A DNA stretch of 8,559 nt from Muribaculaceae bacterium. GTDB taxonomy: Bacteria > Bacteroidota > Bacteroidia > Bacteroidales > Muribaculaceae. This document shows positions 6,952 through 8,559 of the stretch, piece after piece. The notes below the pieces were generated by a model. The model saw nothing but the letters and a program-made list of their open reading frames with translations. It ran no database searches and had not been told where the DNA came from. Position numbers and translations under genes: made by a program. The stretch's first letter is position 1. Each line of letters starts with the position of its first letter. Where the stretch lies: the NCBI GenBank assembly GCA_009775375.1, contig VSPO01000133.1, positions 1-8,559 of the forward strand. The letters are read 5' to 3'.

Positions 6952-7278
6952 ATGGAATCACCGATCGAAACAAGACAACCATTCCGCCTGGGCTCGAAGA
7001 TAGAGATCGAGCCCGGCAAAATCATCAGGCGCGAGCTCGTAAAGAACGACTACGGAGCCATCATACTACTCGCTTTCGACAAGGATATGGCAATCGACGA
7101 ACATGCCGTGCCGTTTGATGTCATGGTTCAGGTCGTGGAAGGAGCCGTGGAATTCTCGGTAGAGGGACAGCCACACTATCTCTCGAAAATCGACTCCATC
7201 ATACTTCCGGCGATGACGGTGCATGCCGTGAAAGCCGTGGAGCCTGCAAAGATCATGCTGACCCGTATCAAGGCCTGA
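6952..7278 (+). CDS. Small single-domain cupin protein
   Basis: A 108-aa cytoplasmic protein with no signal peptide, consistent with one cupin_2 barrel. The region FDKDMAIDEHAVPFDVMVQ (42-60) followed by VVEGAVEF aligns with cupin motif 1, and IILPAMTVHAVKAVEPAK (83-100) with motif 2. Of the classical metal ligands only H51 (motif 1) and H91 (motif 2) are clear; the second histidine of the HxH pair is V53, so metal binding may be weak or differently arranged. This subgroup, with a DEHxxPFDxxVQVxEG signature, is common in Bacteroidetes and its substrate is unknown. The start is the only reasonable ATG, after an A-rich leader. It is a single-gene unit: divergent promoter region on the left and a strong terminator 15 bases after the stop. 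Function should not be assigned beyond the fold. Confidence 0.85.
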   Translation: MESPIETRQPFRLGSKIEIEPGKIIRRELVKNDYGAIILLAFDKDMAIDEHAVPFDVMVQVVEGAVEFSVEGQPHYLSKIDSIILPAMTVHAVKAVEPAKIMLTRIKA

Positions 7279-7292
7279 CGACCGACAATCTT

Positions 7293-7331
7293 TCCCTATC
7301 CCCTGCTGCAATGGCAGGGGATAGGGATTTT
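7293..7331 (+). terminator. Intrinsic terminator of the cupin gene
   Basis: A perfect 14-bp stem, 7293-7306 with 7314-7327 (CCCTATCCCCTGC / GCAGGGGATAGGG plus a closing T-A pair), has a 7-base loop and is followed by TTTT (7328-7331). Stem strength and position 15 bases after the stop make this a confident rho-independent terminator. Confidence 0.9.
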
Positions 7332-7344
7332 CCCATATAGCACG

Positions 7345-7387
7345 TTCCTTAAAATCACCGCTCCTACGGCCTCGAAATTTTAAGGAA
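7345..7387. repeat. 11-bp inverted repeat between cupin and fRMsr genes
   Basis: TTCCTTAAAAT (7345-7355) and ATTTTAAGGAA (7377-7387) are perfect complements around a 21-base GC-rich centre, which can itself form a small CCG/CGG stem. It lies 8 bases beyond the stop of the minus-strand reductase gene and may serve as its terminator, though no T tract follows on that strand. A dispersed intergenic repeat is another possibility. Confidence 0.5.
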
Positions 7388-7394
7388 AGATCTT

Positions 7395-7877
7395 CTAAAA
7401 TAGGCTATCCCCGAATGCCTGCATCATTTTTTCAAGATATTCCGCGTCAACTTCGTCGAAAGTCGCGAGCTCGCTGCTGTCGATATCAAGGACTCCGGCT
7501 ACTTTTCCGCCACTGAAGTATGGAACGACTATCTCTGAACGTGACGCGGAGCTACAGGCGATGTGTCCGGGAAAGCTTTCTACGTCATCGACAACGAGAG
7601 TGCGGCTTTCTTCCCAGGCCGTGCCACAGACGCCACGTCCATACTTTATGCGCGTACAAGCCAACGGACCCTGAAAGGGACCGAGAACCAACTCATTGCC
7701 CACGACGCGATAAAAGCCGACCCATAGGAAACCAAAAGTTTCCATAATAGCCGATGAAATGTTTGCCATGTTGGCCACGGGATCGGATTCATGGTTTATC
7801 AGTGCTTCCACCTGTGGCAACAGAGTGGAATAACGTTCTTTTTTCGACTCTCCGCCCACTATCAATTCTTCCGCCAT
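7395..7877 (-). CDS. msrC: Free methionine-(R)-sulfoxide reductase, GAF-domain type (fRMsr)
   Basis: Reduces free (not protein-bound) L-methionine-(R)-sulfoxide in the cytoplasm, using thioredoxin, as part of oxidative-damage repair. The 160-aa product is a single GAF domain, the usual length for the family (E. coli YebR/MsrC). WVGFYRV (52-58), LGPFQGPLACTRI (65-77) and GVCGTAWE (82-89) are signature stretches. The three family cysteines are present at C74, C84 and C108 (HIACSSASRSEIVVP), with the same 10- and 24-residue spacing as C84/C94/C118 of the E. coli enzyme; the last is the catalytic one. VLDIDSSELATFDEVD (129-144) closes the domain. ATG at 7875-7877 is the natural start. It is transcribed alone, with about 180 bp of gap upstream. 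I did not find a convincing promoter; TAAGATTTG-like sequence on the minus strand near 7957-7965 has a 3-base spacer and no -33. Confidence 0.93.
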   Translation of the reverse strand: MAEELIVGGESKKERYSTLLPQVEALINHESDPVANMANISSAIMETFGFLWVGFYRVVGNELVLGPFQGPLACTRIKYGRGVCGTAWEESRTLVVDDVESFPGHIACSSASRSEIVVPYFSGGKVAGVLDIDSSELATFDEVDAEYLEKMMQAFGDSLF

Positions 7878-8059
7878 ATCTCAAATCATTAAAAAAAGCT
7901 GCCGGCCATTAAAATCTTCAGAGGGATACATCTAAATCCATTCCCTACTGCCGACAACAAATCTTAACGCCCCAATCTCCGAGTTTATTGCATCTCTTTC
8001 CGCTAAAAACAACAGCATTATAAGCTTGACCGACTAAGTGCAGGAACATATAAGTCGAC
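7878..8059. other. Intergenic gap with a 12-bp palindrome
   Basis: About 180 bases without a coding frame, holding the presumed upstream region of the reductase gene. The perfect palindrome TAAGTCGACTTA (8051-8062) overlaps the stop codon of the winged-helix gene on the minus strand. It is too short to be a terminator and may be chance. Confidence 0.4.
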
Positions 8060-8374
8060 TTATTCTCTATCCATGACTTCCCAGTGTCCGCCTTTGCCGG
8101 GACCGATACGACGGCTTTTCCCGGCCTCTTTCAACTGACGTATTATTTTCTCGACACCGGATTTTGAAAGCCCCGTTTGTTCTTGCAGTCCAGAAGAAGT
8201 TATACCAGAATTGGATCTAAGAAGTTCAAGTATTTTCTCCTTACCTTTCTCCTTACCCACAATCTCTTCCTTCTTACCTTTCTCCTTACTCTTCAGACTA
8301 TATTTAGGGTCAAGAACCTGTAATGGCTCACTTTCCTCCTTACTTTTCTGTCCGGTTCTCCATAATGATGCCAT
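8060..8374 (-). CDS. Winged-helix protein, likely C-terminal remnant of an AlbA_2/AAA_4-type regulator
   Basis: A 104-aa, very basic protein. Residues 1-45 are a charged linker rich in K and E with an internal repeat (KEKGKKEE... KEKGKEK, period 11). Residues about 45-101 (KILELLRSN, SGLQEQTGLSKSGVEKIIRQLK, ending RIGPGKGGHWEV) form a winged helix-turn-helix. I recognise this ending, after a repetitive charged linker, from the C-termini of COG2865-type proteins (AlbA_2 DNA-binding plus divergent AAA_4 domain), which are much longer. Here those domains are absent: the frame stays open upstream of the ATG at 8372-8374 but the translation is not family-like. It is therefore either a truncated remnant or a small free-standing DNA-binding protein. 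An inverted repeat 15 bases upstream of the start and a divergent promoter would suit autoregulation, but that is inference. No -7 element for this gene was found. Confidence 0.6.
   Translation of the reverse strand: MASLWRTGQKSKEESEPLQVLDPKYSLKSKEKGKKEEIVGKEKGKEKILELLRSNSGITSSGLQEQTGLSKSGVEKIIRQLKEAGKSRRIGPGKGGHWEVMDRE
8240..8289. repeat. 17-bp direct repeat inside the winged-helix gene
   Basis: CTTACCTTTCTCCTTAC occurs perfectly at 8240-8256 and 8273-8289, offset 33 bases, exactly 11 codons, so copy number can change without shifting frame. It encodes the KEKGK repeats of the linker. Similar in-frame repeats in linkers of the related large regulators vary in number between strains. Confidence 0.75.
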
Positions 8375-8388
8375 ATAGGCAACTGAGC

Positions 8389-8433
8389 ATCGGCAAATCA
8401 GCCAATTACGATGTAAATCGTTGATTTGCCGAT
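8389..8433. promoter_or_regulatory. 12-bp inverted repeat overlapping a divergent promoter (candidate operator)
   Basis: ATCGGCAAATCA (8389-8400) and TGATTTGCCGAT (8422-8433) are perfect complements. A nested stem ACGAT (8408-8412) / ATCGT (8417-8421) sits inside. The right arm covers the -33 element of the plus-strand promoter, and the left arm lies 15 bases before the start of the minus-strand winged-helix gene, so a regulator bound here could affect both. Confidence 0.55.
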
Positions 8434-8450
8434 TATTTTTATTAACTTTG
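8421..8450 (+). promoter_or_regulatory. Bacteroidetes-type promoter reading rightward out of the window
   Basis: TTG at 8421-8423, 19 bases, then TAACTTTG at 8443-8450 followed by C, a full match to TAnnTTTG. The transcript should start around 8456-8458 and continue beyond 8559. The gene it serves is not visible, apart from a possible micro-ORF at 8471. Confidence 0.65.
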
Positions 8451-8470
8451 CAATCTGAATGGCAACCCTA

Positions 8471-8518
8471 ATGAAAGAAAACGAGGCTCAAGCCGAAAAC
8501 CCGGTGCATGAATTTTGA
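8471..8518 (+). CDS. Possible 15-aa leader or upstream micro-ORF
   Basis: ATG at 8471 opens MKENEAQAENPVHEF followed by TGA at 8516-8518, about 14 bases after the expected transcript start. An in-frame ATG at 8459 would give 19 residues but is almost leaderless. No similarity is recognised. It could be a leader peptide, a broken gene start, or chance. Confidence 0.2.
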   Translation: MKENEAQAENPVHEF

Positions 8519-8559
8519 GAAAAGTGTTAAATTTGTGGCATGAAAACCGCAGATGCAAT

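Noticed and set aside
8528..8559. TAAATTTG and an ATG at 8540 (MKTADA...) as the next promoter and gene start
   Set aside because: No -33 element is seen at the right distance, and a transcript from this element would begin at or after that ATG. The frame is cut off by the window end, so nothing can be supported.

Overview
The window looks like chromosomal DNA of an anaerobic Bacteroidales bacterium; family level is not resolvable by eye, though Muribaculaceae or Bacteroides-like are plausible. Three things point there: a hybrid two-component system (HTCS) with two-propeller sensor, Y_Y_Y, histidine kinase, receiver and AraC modules, an architecture typical of Bacteroidetes glycan sensing; promoters of the Bacteroidetes type (TTG, about 19-20 bp, TAnnTTTG) at 547-577 and 8421-8450; and AT-rich leaders without clear Shine-Dalgarno sequences.

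Layout. 1-598 is an AT-rich non-coding stretch ending in a dense array of AATCATTA-type boxes, including a perfect 24-bp inverted repeat, followed by a strong promoter. 599-1801 is an intact AAA ATPase of the AAA_14/DUF4143-like (COG1373) kind. About 40 bp later the sequence enters, in mid-protein, a decayed HTCS gene (about 1839-5639). It lacks its N-terminus and carries three single-base frameshifts and one in-frame stop, while the recognisable motifs of every later domain survive. An IS-end-like motif (1821-1836) sits at the truncation point.

The HTCS remnant converges on gmd (GDP-mannose 4,6-dehydratase, minus strand) over two back-to-back hairpins. gmd is divergent from a small single-domain cupin gene that ends in a textbook intrinsic terminator (7293-7331). 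Next, on the minus strand, come a free methionine-(R)-sulfoxide reductase (GAF type, all three cysteines present) and a 104-aa winged-helix protein that looks like the detached C-terminus of an AlbA_2/AAA_4-type regulator. A 12-bp inverted repeat separates that gene from a divergent plus-strand promoter whose gene lies mostly beyond the window.

There is no single operon here: the genes alternate in strand and are bounded by their own hairpins. gmd is isolated from a GDP-fucose synthase gene, and the HTCS from any susC/susD locus. The most unusual parts are the ATPase with its box array and probable insertion boundary, the decay pattern of the HTCS, and the divergent palindrome/promoter at the right end. 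I found no CRISPR array, rRNA or tRNA, and no clearly new multi-gene system.
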